Under the pieces are notes generated by a model. That model ran no database searches, was not told the origin of the DNA, and saw nothing but the letters and a program-made list of their open reading frames with translations. From Aeromicrobium sp. Root495 (GTDB taxonomy: Bacteria; Actinomycetota; Actinomycetes; Propionibacteriales; Nocardioidaceae): a stretch of DNA of 64,000 nucleotides. Positions 25,060 to 34,379 of the stretch are shown here, one piece after another; the first letter of the stretch is position 1, and every line of letters starts with the position of its first letter. Location of the stretch: contig NZ_LMFJ01000001.1 of assembly GCF_001426755.1 (NCBI RefSeq), positions 2,750,407-2,814,406 on the forward strand, written 5' to 3'. A program made the translations under genes and the position numbers.

Positions 25060-27651
25060 TCAGGCGGGCTGGACGGTCAGGCCGTCGAGGCCTTCCTCGC
25101 GATCGACGCGGACGGTGTCGCCGTCGCGCACCTCCCCGCCCAGGAGCGCCTTGGCGAGCCGGTCGCCGATGGCCTGCTGGACGAGCCGGCGCAGCGGACG
25201 GGCGCCGTAGGCAGGGTCCCAGCCGGTGAGGGCGAGCCACTCCTTGGCGGCGTCGGTGACCTCGAGCCTGATCCTCCGGGCGTCGAGTCGCTTCTGCAGC
25301 GACGCCAGCTGGAGGTCGACGATGTGCGTCAGCTCCTCCGTGCCCAGGGGGTCGAACGTGACGATCTCGTCGAGCCGGTTCAGGAACTCGGGCTTGAACG
25401 ACGCCTTGACGACCTCGAGCACGGCGTCCTTCTTGGCCTGCTGCTCCAGGCTCGGGTCGGCCAGGAACGTCGATCCCAGGTTGGACGTGAGGATCAGGAT
25501 CACGTTGCGGAAGTCGACCGTGCGCCCCTGCCCGTCGGTGAGCCGACCGTCGTCGAGCACCTGCAGCAGGATGTCGAAGACCTCGGGGTGCGCCTTCTCC
25601 ACCTCGTCGAGCAGGACCACCGAGTACGGGCGCCGACGCACGGCCTCCGTGAGCTGGCCGCCCTCGTCGTACCCGACGTAGCCGGGAGGTGCGCCGACGA
25701 GCCGCGAGACGCTGTGCTTCTCGGCGTACTCGGACATGTCGATCCGGATGATGGCGCGCTCGTCGTCGAACAGGAACTCCGCGAGCGTCTTGGCGAGCTC
25801 GGTCTTGCCCACGCCCGTGGGTCCGAGGAAGAGGAACGATCCCGTGGGGCGGTCCGGGTCGGAGAGACCCGCGCGGCTGCGTCGGACGGCGTCGGAGACC
25901 GCCGTGACGGCCTCCTTCTGGCCGATGAGGCGGCGACCCAGCTCCTCCTCCATGCGCAGGAGCTTGCCGGTCTCGCCCTCGAGCAGCCGGCCCGTGGGGA
26001 TGCCGGTCCAGGCGGCCACCACCTCGGCGATGTCGTCGGCCGCGACCTCCTCGTGCACCATCCGCTCGGACTGCGACGCGGCCGCCTCGGCAGCCTGGGC
26101 CTCGAGGAGCTGCTGCTCGATCCCGGGCAGCTCGCCGTAGGTCAGGCGGGCCGCGGTCTCGAGGTCGCCCTCGCGCTGGGCGCGCTCGGCGGCCATGCGC
26201 ACCTCGTCGATGCGTTCCTTGATCTCGCCCACGGCGTTGAGGCTTGCCTTCTCGGCCTCCCAGCGCTGCTCGAGGGCGCGGAGCGTCTCCTCCTTGTCGG
26301 CGAGCTCGCCGCGCAGCTTCTCCAGCCGGTCGACGCTGGCGTCGTCGGTCTCGTTCTGCAGGTGGAGCTCCTCCATGCGGAGGCGGTCGACGCCGCGACG
26401 GAGCTCGTCGATCTCGACGGGGCTGGAGTCGATCTCCATGCGCAGGCGGCTGCTGGCCTCGTCGACGAGGTCGATGGCCTTGTCGGGCAGCTGGCGCCCG
26501 GGGATGTAGCGGTCGGAGAGGGTGGCAGCAGCCACGAGCGCGGCGTCGGCGATCTCCACCTTGTGGTGGGCCTCGTACTTCTCCTTGATGCCACGCAGGA
26601 TCGCGATGGTGTCCTCGACGGTGGGCTCACCCACCAGCACCTGCTGGAAGCGTCGCTCGAGGGCGGGGTCCTTCTCGATGCGCTCGCGGTACTCGTCGAG
26701 CGTCGTGGCGCCGATCATGCGCAGCTCGCCGCGGGCGAGCATCGGCTTCAGCATGTTGCCCGCGTCCATCGCGGAGTCGCCGCCGGCTCCCGCGCCCACG
26801 ACGGTGTGGAGCTCGTCGATGAAGGTGATGACCTGGCCGTCGGACTCCTTGATCTCGGCCAGCACGGCCTTGAGCCGCTCCTCGAACTCGCCGCGGTACT
26901 TGGCGCCCGCGACCATGGCGCCGAGGTCGAGGCTGATGAGGCGCCGGCCCTTGAGGCTGTCGGGGACGTCGCCCGCGACGATGCGCTGGGCCAGGCCCTC
27001 CACGACGGCGGTCTTGCCGACACCCGGCTCGCCGATGAGTACGGGGTTGTTCTTCGTGCGACGGCTCAGCACCTGCACGACGCGGCGGATCTCGGCGTCG
27101 CGGCCGATGACGGGGTCGAGCTTGCCCTCGCGCGCGACGGCCGTGAGGTCGACGCCGTACTTCTCGAGCGACTGGTAGCTGTCCTCGGCGTCCTGGCTCG
27201 TGACGCGCGCTCCGCCGCGGACGGCCTCGAAGGCGGCCTGGAGCGTGTCGGGCGTGGCGCCGTTCCGGGCCAGGAGGTCACGGACGGGTGACTCGACGGT
27301 GGCGATCCCGACCACGACGTGCTCGGTGGAGACGAAGTCGTCGCCGAGCTGGGCGGCGAGGTCGGTGGCGCGCTGCAGCACCTCGTGCGAGGAGCGCGAC
27401 AGCGTGGGGTTCTGGACGCTCGAGCCGGCCGCGGAGGGCAGGGCGTCGAGCACGGACGTGAGGTCGGCCTGGACCCGGTCGGGGTCCGATCCGGCGGCCC
27501 GCAGCAGCGGCGTCCCGGTGCCGCCGTCCTGGCCGAGCAGGGCGGCGAGCAGGTGCGCAGGCTCGACGGCCGGGTTGCCGGCGGCCGCAGCCTGCGAGAG
27601 CGCGGCGGCCAGGGCCTGCTGGCTGCGCGTCGTGAGCTTGGAAAGGTCCAT
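25060..27651 (-). CDS. clpB: ATP-dependent disaggregase ClpB
   Basis: 863 residues, full length for ClpB. Works with DnaK to rescue aggregated proteins. N-terminal Clp-N repeats ([30 protein letters not shown]), NBD1 Walker [19 protein letters not shown], the coiled-coil middle domain ([20 protein letters not shown]), and NBD2 Walker [20 protein letters not shown] with [20 protein letters not shown]. Start ATG follows AGGAGGA; the reading frame is open about 40 codons further upstream but that part covers the operator. A HAIR-type inverted repeat 50 bases upstream indicates HspR repression. Confidence 0.97.
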   Translation of the reverse strand: MDLSKLTTRSQQALAAALSQAAAAGNPAVEPAHLLAALLGQDGGTGTPLLRAAGSDPDRVQADLTSVLDALPSAAGSSVQNPTLSRSSHEVLQRATDLAAQLGDDFVSTEHVVVGIATVESPVRDLLARNGATPDTLQAAFEAVRGGARVTSQDAEDSYQSLEKYGVDLTAVAREGKLDPVIGRDAEIRRVVQVLSRRTKNNPVLIGEPGVGKTAVVEGLAQRIVAGDVPDSLKGRRLISLDLGAMVAGAKYRGEFEERLKAVLAEIKESDGQVITFIDELHTVVGAGAGGDSAMDAGNMLKPMLARGELRMIGATTLDEYRERIEKDPALERRFQQVLVGEPTVEDTIAILRGIKEKYEAHHKVEIADAALVAAATLSDRYIPGRQLPDKAIDLVDEASSRLRMEIDSSPVEIDELRRGVDRLRMEELHLQNETDDASVDRLEKLRGELADKEETLRALEQRWEAEKASLNAVGEIKERIDEVRMAAERAQREGDLETAARLTYGELPGIEQQLLEAQAAEAAASQSERMVHEEVAADDIAEVVAAWTGIPTGRLLEGETGKLLRMEEELGRRLIGQKEAVTAVSDAVRRSRAGLSDPDRPTGSFLFLGPTGVGKTELAKTLAEFLFDDERAIIRIDMSEYAEKHSVSRLVGAPPGYVGYDEGGQLTEAVRRRPYSVVLLDEVEKAHPEVFDILLQVLDDGRLTDGQGRTVDFRNVILILTSNLGSTFLADPSLEQQAKKDAVLEVVKASFKPEFLNRLDEIVTFDPLGTEELTHIVDLQLASLQKRLDARRIRLEVTDAAKEWLALTGWDPAYGARPLRRLVQQAIGDRLAKALLGGEVRDGDTVRVDREEGLDGLTVQPA

Positions 27652-27700
27652 GCGTGTCCTCCTGGTGAGGGATTCCGTCTCCTGTTCCAACCTCACCAAA

Positions 27701-27721
27701 GTTGAGTCTATTCCACTCAAC
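27701..27721. promoter_or_regulatory. HAIR element (HspR operator) of clpB
   Basis: GTTGAGT-N7-ACTCAAC, matching the HspR inverted repeat CTTGAGT-N7-ACTCAAG in all but the outermost base of each arm. On the minus strand it contains TAGACT, a plausible -10, so bound HspR would block the clpB promoter. Confidence 0.85.
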
Positions 27722-27728
27722 TTCCTCC

Positions 27729-27835
27729 GGTTTACCACGGGGTCTGGGCAAACCTGACGCACCACGGCAAACACCGACGCCCCACGGCCGGTAGCCCGTG
27801 GGGCGTCGGCACTTGCCCAGACCCCGTGGTAAACC
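27729..27835. repeat. Nested palindrome (family 3)
   Basis: A perfect 23-base inverted repeat (27729-27751, starting GGTTTACCACGGGG; and 27813-27835) encloses a perfect 13-base inverted repeat CGACGCCCCACGG (27775-27787 / 27796-27808) with an eight-base loop. It lies between the 3' end of the RnfD-FNR gene and the clpB promoter, so as RNA it could end the upstream transcript. Confidence 0.85.
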
Positions 27836-27844
27836 CGGGAGGGG

Positions 27845-29416
27845 TCAGTAGCCGGAGAAGTAGTCCGTGTGGACGCGACGGCAGCGGCGGGCGAGCTCGC
27901 CGCGGACGGCGTTCACCATGACGGGCGGGCCCGACACGAAGGCCTGACGGCTCGACGCGTCGGGGACGGCCTCGTCGAGCACGTCCCCGCTGATGAACGG
28001 CGACGCCACGTGGGTCCATCCTTCGGGCAGGGTCCGGGGAGCGGTGGGCGAGACCAGCACGACCGGCACGCCGCTCGCCACGAGCTCCTCGCCGTACGGC
28101 ACGACGTCGGCGTCGGGGACCCCGTAGACCAGCACCGAGCGGGCCGACGCGTCCCCGTCGCGCACCTGGCTCAGGAAGGGCGTCACACCGATGCCGCCGG
28201 CCACGAGGAGCGCCGGCCGCGACGAGGGCAGCACGAAGTCACCGCGCACCCCTGTGGCCTGCAGCCTCGTGCCGGGGGGCAGCTCCAGGAGCGCGCGCTT
28301 GAACGACGACGACTTCTCGGGGACGCGGATCGCCACGGTGAGCTCCTCGGCCCCGGGGGCCGAGCTGATGCTGAACACCCGCCGGACACCACGGGTGTCG
28401 GCCTTCGTGTGCGGCAGGTGCAGCTCGAGGTACTGGCCGGGCAGGAAGCGCACGGGCCGCGAGGGGACGAAGGCCAGCTCCCACACGTCGCCGCCGAGCT
28501 GCCGCTTGCCGCGGTAGACGAGGGAGACCCCGGTCCGTCGGGCGAGGGCGAACGCCACGAGGTTGCCGAGCACGATGACGACCTCGGGCGTGAGCGACAG
28601 CGGTCCGAGCGTGGGCGCGGTCCAGCCCGGGATCGACACGAGCACCGGCACCGCGGACAGCACTCCCGTCACGACCGCGACCGTCAGCTGCTGCCAGCGG
28701 CGCGGCGGCAGGGTGAGTGGCTCGGTGACCATGAAGCCGGCCATGAAGACGAGCGGGAACGAGTAGAGGACGGTCTGCCAGGCATCGCCGATCGGCGCGT
28801 CGGACCCCTCGACGAGACCGACGACCAGCAGCACGTAGGCGGGGACGAGAAAGGCGAGGCCCACACCGATCCGACCCGTCCGCCACAGGACGATCGCGGA
28901 GGCGACCAGGACGAACCAGACCAGCTCCTTCATGGCGGCGGTCTGCCAGATGGGGAAGATCGACGACTCGCGACCCACGAGGTCTTGCAGCAGCACGACG
29001 AGCACGGCACCGGCCGCGGCGGGGTTGAGCACGTGCCGACCGCGCCAGGCGAGCACGTACTTGGACGCGTTGGCCAGCACGGCCGCAGCGGCGAGCCAGG
29101 CCAGGTTCTCGGTCCCCTCGGTGACCGGCACGAACAGGAAGAACAGCAGGAGGGCGGTGATGACGGCGCTCTCGGTGTGGGGCCGCAGCCGCCACGCGAG
29201 ACCCAGCAGTCGGTTGCTCACGACCGACGCCACGAGCAGGACCAGCAGGGCGATCAGGTTCTTGCCCGTCGACAGTCCCTCGATCACTCCTGTCGCGGTG
29301 AAGAGTGCGTAGACCGCCACGAGGGCGACCAGCACGATCGTGACGAGGCGGTACATCGTGACGCGGCCGAGCGTGCGGTCCAGCACGTCGCGCCAGGCAG
29401 TCAGTGCGGTTCTCAT
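27845..29416 (-). CDS. RnfD/NqrB-like membrane domain fused to ferredoxin-NADP reductase domain
   Basis: 523 residues. Residues ~1-300 hold about ten membrane helices with the RnfD/NqrB-like segment [19 protein letters not shown]. The C-terminal ~220 residues are an FNR-type flavin domain: FAD motif [13 protein letters not shown](P)-loop [16 protein letters not shown] and the late [14 protein letters not shown]. This would pass electrons from cytoplasmic NAD(P)H through a membrane flavin or haem-free path to the outer face. It overlaps apbE by four bases and belongs with the FMN-binding lipoprotein. Known parallels are flavin-based extracytoplasmic electron-transfer systems; the final acceptor is unknown. 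Confidence 0.82.
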   Translation of the reverse strand: MRTALTAWRDVLDRTLGRVTMYRLVTIVLVALVAVYALFTATGVIEGLSTGKNLIALLVLLVASVVSNRLLGLAWRLRPHTESAVITALLLFFLFVPVTEGTENLAWLAAAAVLANASKYVLAWRGRHVLNPAAAGAVLVVLLQDLVGRESSIFPIWQTAAMKELVWFVLVASAIVLWRTGRIGVGLAFLVPAYVLLVVGLVEGSDAPIGDAWQTVLYSFPLVFMAGFMVTEPLTLPPRRWQQLTVAVVTGVLSAVPVLVSIPGWTAPTLGPLSLTPEVVIVLGNLVAFALARRTGVSLVYRGKRQLGGDVWELAFVPSRPVRFLPGQYLELHLPHTKADTRGVRRVFSISSAPGAEELTVAIRVPEKSSSFKRALLELPPGTRLQATGVRGDFVLPSSRPALLVAGGIGVTPFLSQVRDGDASARSVLVYGVPDADVVPYGEELVASGVPVVLVSPTAPRTLPEGWTHVASPFISGDVLDEAVPDASSRQAFVSGPPVMVNAVRGELARRCRRVHTDYFSGY

Positions 29417-30270
29417 ACGAACATCTCCCCGGGGAAGGTGGCCGACCACTCGAGTCGGCCCGTGGACAGGAGCCGCGCCGACGCGACGCCGAGCTCGGCC
29501 TCGAGTCGGGGCGGCGGGACGAAGAAGGCCGCCGTGGCGGCACCGTCGGCGAGCAGGCAGGTGTCGGCCACCACCCAGGTGGCCAGGACGTCGTGCGTCG
29601 GACGGCCCGTGCGGCCGTCGAGGACGTGGTGCAGTCCCTCGCCCCAGGCGCGACGGTTCACGGCCGACGCACACAGCGCCGTGCCGGGAGCCAGCTCGGC
29701 CACGCCCACGGCGACCGTGGGGTCGAGCGGGTGCTCCAGCGCGACGCGCAGCGGATCGCGGCCTCGGTGCACGAGGTCACCGCTCGCGTCGACGGAGAAC
29801 GTCTCGACGCCCGACGACCTCAGGACGTCGGCGACGAGGTCGGCCAGGAGCCCCTTGCCGGCCGCCCCCACGTCGAGGAGCACGGGCTCGTGCGTCGTGA
29901 GCACGGGCGGCTCCCACGTGAGCACCGACCAGCCGGGCACGACGGCCGCCCGCCCGGACGGCCTCAGCGAGTAGGTGGCGTCGTAGCCGAGGTCGGCCAG
30001 GGCCCGCCCCATCAGCGGTGTGACGGCACCGGAGGTCAGGTGGTCGAGCCGACGGTAGAGGTCGAGCAGGGGACCCGCCTCGGCAGGAAGCTCGACCGCG
30101 CCCGGCGTGGCCGCCAGGGCGGTGACGACGGAGTCGGGGCGGAAGCGCGACCACGTGCGGTCGAACCCCTCGATGCGCTCGAGCACGTCCCGTCGCACCG
30201 CGTCGGGAAGCTCGACGTCGGAGTCGACCTGCCAGGCCGTGCCGATCGCCTCGAACCGCCAGTCAGCCAT
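29413..30270 (-). CDS. apbE: FAD:protein FMN transferase ApbE
   Basis: 285 residues. Transfers FMN from FAD to a Thr/Ser of target flavoproteins outside the cytoplasm. Matches include FEAIGTAWQV at the start, FDRTWSRFRPDSVV, VLLDVGAAGKGLLADLVADVL (the conserved D-x-G-x-x-A-K-G), SVDASGDLVHRG, ALCASAVNRRAW and TGRPTHDVLATWVVAD with LLADGAATAAFF near the end. No clear signal peptide is visible, unlike many ApbE proteins, so its export or its site of action is uncertain. Second gene of the three-gene flavin operon; only four bases separate it from the lipoprotein gene. Confidence 0.92.
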   Translation of the reverse strand: MADWRFEAIGTAWQVDSDVELPDAVRRDVLERIEGFDRTWSRFRPDSVVTALAATPGAVELPAEAGPLLDLYRRLDHLTSGAVTPLMGRALADLGYDATYSLRPSGRAAVVPGWSVLTWEPPVLTTHEPVLLDVGAAGKGLLADLVADVLRSSGVETFSVDASGDLVHRGRDPLRVALEHPLDPTVAVGVAELAPGTALCASAVNRRAWGEGLHHVLDGRTGRPTHDVLATWVVADTCLLADGAATAAFFVPPPRLEAELGVASARLLSTGRLEWSATFPGEMFV

Positions 30271-30274
30271 GAGG

Positions 30275-30742
30275 TCAGGCCTGGGCCTCGTCCTTGATGG
30301 TCTCGACGGCAGCGTTGAACCCGCCGCTCGTGAGCGAGGAGCCGGCGACCTTGCCGACGTTGAGCTCGTCGATGCTCTTGCCCACGACCTCGTCGGCGAT
30401 GCCGCCGACGAACTTCTCCTGGTACTGCCGCGACGTGCCGCTGGCCTCGGGGCTCACGTCGACCGACGAGATGGTGCCGTCGGTCTCGAGCGTCAGCGAG
30501 ACCTTCACGGAGGACTGGCCTCCGGGGTTCTGGTACGAGCCCTCGGCCTCGTAGTCGCCGGCCTTGTAGGAGGAGCTCGAGCCGGAGTCGTTGCTCGACG
30601 TCTCGGTGTCGTCTGCGGCGGGCGCCGAGGTGCTGGTGCTCGACGACGCGGTGTCGTCTCCGCTGCCGCACGCGGCGGTCAGCAGCAGCGCCGACAGCGC
30701 CGTGCTGGCGAGGATCATCTTCTTGTGACGGGGCAGGGTCAC
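30275..30742 (-). CDS. FMN-binding domain lipoprotein
   Basis: 155 residues. A lipoprotein signal (MILASTALSALLLTAACGSG, lipidated Cys after LTAA) is followed by a Ser/Thr/Asp-rich linker, then a compact FMN_bind-like domain: YKAGDYEAEGSYQNPGG, SVKVSLTLETDGTISSVDVS, YQEKFVGGIADEVVGKSIDE and SSLTSGGFNAAVETIKDEA. The end aligns with the usual flavinylation motif SGAT, but here it reads SGGF, so the usual acceptor Thr is missing although an ApbE gene follows directly. GTG start chosen because AGGAG stands before it. Likely the outer-face electron carrier of the operon. Confidence 0.8.
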   Translation of the reverse strand: MTLPRHKKMILASTALSALLLTAACGSGDDTASSSTSTSAPAADDTETSSNDSGSSSSYKAGDYEAEGSYQNPGGQSSVKVSLTLETDGTISSVDVSPEASGTSRQYQEKFVGGIADEVVGKSIDELNVGKVAGSSLTSGGFNAAVETIKDEAQA

Positions 30743-30863
30743 CGGTCTCAACTCCTGGTTCGGGTGGGTGGCTGGTGGCATCTCTCGTGCCTCGTTGCCA
30801 GTTCAACCAGTCAACGGTCGGACGAGGCCGCTTGGTTCCATGGTGCGGAGGGCCATGGCCACC

Positions 30864-32261
30864 TCACAGGTGACGGACAGCCCGCGTGGCCGCGTTGAAG
30901 CCGGCCATGCCGTGGACGCCGCCACCCGGCGGGGTGGCCGACGAGCACATCCACCAGCGATCGGTGAGCTTGTACGGATCCATGGCGAGACGCGGCCTGA
31001 AGACGGTCTGCCCGAAGGTGTTGGCGCCTCCGGTGATGTCCCCGCCGAGGTAGTTGGCGTTGTGCTGCTCGAGGTCGGCCGGGGTCAGCACGGAGGCCGC
31101 GACCACGCGATCACGGAAGCCCGGGGCGAACCGCTCGAGCTGTCGGTACACCGCCTCCGTGGCGTCGTGGGGGTAGGCGTGGGGCACGTGGGCGTAGGCC
31201 CACACAGGGTGGACGTCGCCCACCGAGCGGCCTGGATCGGCGAGGTACTGCTGGCACACGAGGACGAACGGACGCTCAGGCATGCGACCGGCCACCACGG
31301 CCCGCTCCGCACCGTCGACCTCGGCCACCGTGCCGCCGAGGTGCAGCGTGCCGGCCCGGCGAGCGGCCTCGTTGGTCCACGGGATGCCCCCCTCGACCGC
31401 CAGGTCGATCTTGAAGCTGGCGGGTCCGCGCTTCCAGCGCCCGAAGGATCGGCGCACGTGCCAGGGGAGCCGGTCGCCGGCGAGCGCGAGGGCCTGGTGC
31501 GGGGTGACGTCGAGCATCACGACGTCGGCGTCGGGCATCGCCGTGACGCGGTGACCGGTCTCCACGCGGCCGCCGAGCCCCTCGAGCACCGAGACGAGAG
31601 CGTCGGCGACGGCCTGGGAGCCGCCCTTGGCCACGGGCCAGCCCACCGACTGGCCCAGCATGCCGAACATCATGGCGATGCCGGCCGTGCTGGGCTGGCT
31701 CATGGGAGCCATGACGTGGGCCGCGAACGCGGCCAGCAGACCTCGGGCCTCGTCGGTCTCCCACCCGCGGACCAGACCGTTCAGCGAGAAGGCCCCGCGA
31801 GCACCGAAGGCGGCGAAGTCGAGGGGGTGCTTGGGCACGTGGAGCACGGGTCCGAAGATCTCCGGCACGATGCGCTCACGCTTCTCCACGAGCGGCTCGA
31901 AGAGCTTGCGCCAGCGGTCTGCGTCGCGGCCGAGACCGAGCGCGGTGGTCTCCACGTCGCCGTGCATCACCCCTCCGCGTCCGCCGTCGAGCAGGTGCAC
32001 TGCCTCGACCTCGGGGCGGAGCCACGTGAGGCCGTGCTGCTCGAGGTCGAGCGACTCGAAGAACGGGGAGGCCGCCCCGGTGGGATGGGCGGCCGAGCAC
32101 AGGTCGTGCACGAGTCCCGGGACGGTCACCTCGGCCGAGCGCATGCCCCCGCCGATCGTGTCCTCGGCCTCCAGGACCGTGACGTCGAGCCCTGCGCGGG
32201 CGAGGACGATGGCCGCGGCGAGACCGTTGGGGCCTGATCCGACGACGACGGCACTGGTCAT
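30864..32261 (-). CDS. PYROXD2/phytoene-desaturase-like FAD oxidoreductase
   Basis: 465 residues. N-terminal dinucleotide fold AVVVGSGPNGLAAAIVLARAGLDVTVLEAED with the E of the FAD ribose site, TIGGGMRSAEVTVPGL, a substrate-domain middle region, and the C-terminal FAD motif with GGDITGGANTFGQ and WWMCSSATPPGGGVHGMAGFNAA, typical of the NAD(P)/FAD-dependent phytoene-dehydrogenase superfamily close to PYROXD2. Not in a carotenoid cluster, so a general desaturase or isomerase role is more likely than carotenoid synthesis. Start ATG lies seven bases after TAGGCT. Confidence 0.85.
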   Translation of the reverse strand: MTSAVVVGSGPNGLAAAIVLARAGLDVTVLEAEDTIGGGMRSAEVTVPGLVHDLCSAAHPTGAASPFFESLDLEQHGLTWLRPEVEAVHLLDGGRGGVMHGDVETTALGLGRDADRWRKLFEPLVEKRERIVPEIFGPVLHVPKHPLDFAAFGARGAFSLNGLVRGWETDEARGLLAAFAAHVMAPMSQPSTAGIAMMFGMLGQSVGWPVAKGGSQAVADALVSVLEGLGGRVETGHRVTAMPDADVVMLDVTPHQALALAGDRLPWHVRRSFGRWKRGPASFKIDLAVEGGIPWTNEAARRAGTLHLGGTVAEVDGAERAVVAGRMPERPFVLVCQQYLADPGRSVGDVHPVWAYAHVPHAYPHDATEAVYRQLERFAPGFRDRVVAASVLTPADLEQHNANYLGGDITGGANTFGQTVFRPRLAMDPYKLTDRWWMCSSATPPGGGVHGMAGFNAATRAVRHL

Positions 32262-32268
32262 GGTCCGC

Positions 32269-32274
32269 AGCCTA
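32269..32274 (-). promoter_or_regulatory. -10 element of the PYROXD2-like gene
   Basis: TAGGCT on the minus strand, seven bases before the ATG at 32261. Confidence 0.5.
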
Positions 32275-32306
32275 GGCCCTGGGCCCTGCAGCGCACGGGC
32301 TGCCGA

Positions 32307-33359
32307 TCAGCCCGCAAAGGCCCTGAGGGCCCGCGTGGCCACGAACGGGGGCGCCAGCCCGGCCGCCACCTGACCCGCCCGGCCGACGAGGCCACGCCCG
32401 TGCGACACGTCCCACGCCCGGGCGGAGCGTCGCGTGGCGGCCTCGACCTCGCGGCGACGGCCGGCCTCGAAGCCCACGAACGCCCGCTGCGGATCGGCCT
32501 CGCCCGCGAGGAGGCCCGCCAGCACCACCGCGTCGACGATGGCGTGTCCCCCGCCCTGGCCCAGGGACGGGAGCATCGCGTGGGCGGCGTCGCCGATGAC
32601 GACCTGCCGGTCGTCGTGCCAGCGCCGCGGGATCGAGCGGTGCACGACCGGGACGCACGACAGCTGCTCCGGCGGGGTCTCGCGGATCATCGACGCGAGC
32701 GGCGTGGCCCAGCCGTCGACGGTCTCGAGCAGACGCTCCACCGAGGCCCCCGACTCGAGAAGCGTGGCGAACCAGTAGGTCCGGCCTCCGCGCATGGGCG
32801 CGATGCCGGCTTCCATGCCGGGGCCCCAGACGATGCCGTGCTCCCGCGGGTCGACGACACCGTGCACCACACCGCGGTACGCGACGTGACCGGTGGGCCG
32901 CTCCACGAGCCGGTGGTCGAGACGGCGCGCCACCACGGAGCGCCACCCGTCGGCCCCCACCACGACGGCGCCCGGCAGGTCGGCGTCGGGGAGGAGTGCC
33001 TGATCCAGACGGATCGGCCCTCGGACCCGTTCGGCCAGGGCGAGCTGCAGGTCTCCCCGGTCGAAGACCCGGGGCACGCCGGAGAGGGCGCGCTCCACCG
33101 CAGCAGGTCGCGGGTTCTGCACCACGCGTCCGTCAGGACGGCGGACCGACGCGGTCGGCGCCGGCTCTCCGAGCTCGTCAAGCACCGCCGCGAGCCCCAG
33201 GCCCTCGAGCCGGTCCAGCGCACGCGGCCACAGGGTGAGGGCGGCCCCTCCGCCCAGGGCGGGCCGCTCGTCGCGCAGCTCCACCTCGAGGCCGTGCCGC
33301 TCGGCCGCGAGGGCGAACGTCAGGCCGGCGAGCCCGGCCCCCACGACGTCGATCCTCAT
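32307..33359 (-). CDS. FAD-dependent monooxygenase (PHBH fold)
   Basis: 350 residues with the three motifs of class A flavin hydroxylases: GxGxxG in VVGAGLAGLTFALAAERHGL, the DG motif VVVGADGWRSVVARRL and the GD motif VVIGDAAHAMLPSLGQGGG. About 40-60 residues shorter than most family members. The substrate is unknown. Start ATG is six bases after TAGGCT. Divergent from the glycosyltransferase gene, whose own TAGGCT lies 38 bases away in the same 63-base gap. Confidence 0.87.
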   Translation of the reverse strand: MRIDVVGAGLAGLTFALAAERHGLEVELRDERPALGGGAALTLWPRALDRLEGLGLAAVLDELGEPAPTASVRRPDGRVVQNPRPAAVERALSGVPRVFDRGDLQLALAERVRGPIRLDQALLPDADLPGAVVVGADGWRSVVARRLDHRLVERPTGHVAYRGVVHGVVDPREHGIVWGPGMEAGIAPMRGGRTYWFATLLESGASVERLLETVDGWATPLASMIRETPPEQLSCVPVVHRSIPRRWHDDRQVVIGDAAHAMLPSLGQGGGHAIVDAVVLAGLLAGEADPQRAFVGFEAGRRREVEAATRRSARAWDVSHGRGLVGRAGQVAAGLAPPFVATRALRAFAG

Positions 33360-33365
33360 CCGGGC

Positions 33366-33371
33366 AGCCTA
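33366..33371 (-). promoter_or_regulatory. -10 element of the monooxygenase gene
   Basis: TAGGCT on the minus strand, six bases before the ATG at 33359. Confidence 0.5.
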
Positions 33372-33409
33372 GAGGGCTCGGAGCCCCTCCCGACGCGGTC
33401 GGAGCCGCG

Positions 33410-33415
33410 TAGGCT
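33410..33415 (+). promoter_or_regulatory. -10 element of the glycosyltransferase gene
   Basis: TAGGCT, seven bases before the ATG at 33423. Confidence 0.5.
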
Positions 33416-33422
33416 CTGGCGC

Positions 33423-34379
33423 ATGGCCGACCCCGGACGACGACCTTCCGTCTCGATCGTCGTGCCCTGCTACCGGTCCGCCGCATCGCTGCCACAGCTC
33501 GTCGCCCGTCTCGAGCCCGTCCTGCACGACTGCGCCGACCGGTTCGAGATCGTCCTGGTCGTCGACGGCAGCCCCGACGACACCTGGTCGGTGGCCAGCA
33601 AGCTTGCCGACGACCACGCCTTCGTCGTGGCGCTACGCCTGTCGCGCAACTACGGCCAGCACCAGGCGCTGCTCGCCGGCGTGCGCGAGGCTCGTCACGA
33701 CGTCGTGGTCACGATGGACGACGACCTGCAGCACCGGCCCGAGGCCGTCCCCACCCTGCTCGACGCACTGGGGCCTGCCGTCGACCTCGTGTACGGCGTG
33801 TCTCTCGCCGAGGAGCACGGCCCGTTCCGCAACATGACGTCGCGGGCGCTCAAGTCGCTGCTGGGGCGCACCCTGGGCGTGCCGCACGCGCAGAGCTTCA
33901 GCGCCTTCCGCGCGTTCCGTGCACGGCTGCGTGCAGGGTTCGCCGACGTGTCCGGACCCGCCACCTCGCTCGACGTCCTGCTCTCGTGGACCACGGCTCG
34001 CGTGACCGAGGTCGAGGTGCCGATGGACCAACGCGCGCACGGTCGCTCCAACTACTCGTTGCGGATGCTCATGGCGCATGCGCTCACGATGGTGCTCGGG
34101 TACTCCACCGCCCCGCTGCGGGCCGCCACGTACCTGGGGCTCGCGCTCGGCCTGGTCGGGCTCGGGCTCATGGGCTACGTGCTGGTCAGCTTCCTCGCGG
34201 GCGACGTCGGGGTCCCCGGATTCACCATGATCGCCTCGATGGTGGCGATGTTCTCCGCTGCCCAGCTGGTCTCGCTCGGCCTGCTCGGCGAGTACCTCGG
34301 ACGGGTCCACGGGCACTCGATCGGGCGCCCGAGCTACCTCGTGGCTGACCGGTCCGACCGGTCCGACCGCACGGCGTGA
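33423..34379 (+). CDS. GT2 family polyprenyl-phosphate glycosyltransferase (GtrB/ArnC-like)
   Basis: 318 residues. N-terminal GT-A domain: VSIVVPCYRSAASLPQL, EIVLVVDGSPDDTW, RLSRNYGQHQALLAG and the metal-binding VVTMDDDLQHRPE. Two C-terminal helices (LGLALGLVGLGLMGYVLVSF and TMIASMVAMFSAAQLVSLG) are followed by LLGEYLGRVHGHSIGRPSYLV, the standard tail of undecaprenyl-phosphate sugar transferases. It should load a sugar on a lipid carrier at the inner membrane face. Its last 46 bases overlap the convergent acetyltransferase gene. The neighbours make an acetylated amino sugar, which may be its donor. Confidence 0.9.
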   Translation: MADPGRRPSVSIVVPCYRSAASLPQLVARLEPVLHDCADRFEIVLVVDGSPDDTWSVASKLADDHAFVVALRLSRNYGQHQALLAGVREARHDVVVTMDDDLQHRPEAVPTLLDALGPAVDLVYGVSLAEEHGPFRNMTSRALKSLLGRTLGVPHAQSFSAFRAFRARLRAGFADVSGPATSLDVLLSWTTARVTEVEVPMDQRAHGRSNYSLRMLMAHALTMVLGYSTAPLRAATYLGLALGLVGLGLMGYVLVSFLAGDVGVPGFTMIASMVAMFSAAQLVSLGLLGEYLGRVHGHSIGRPSYLVADRSDRSDRTA

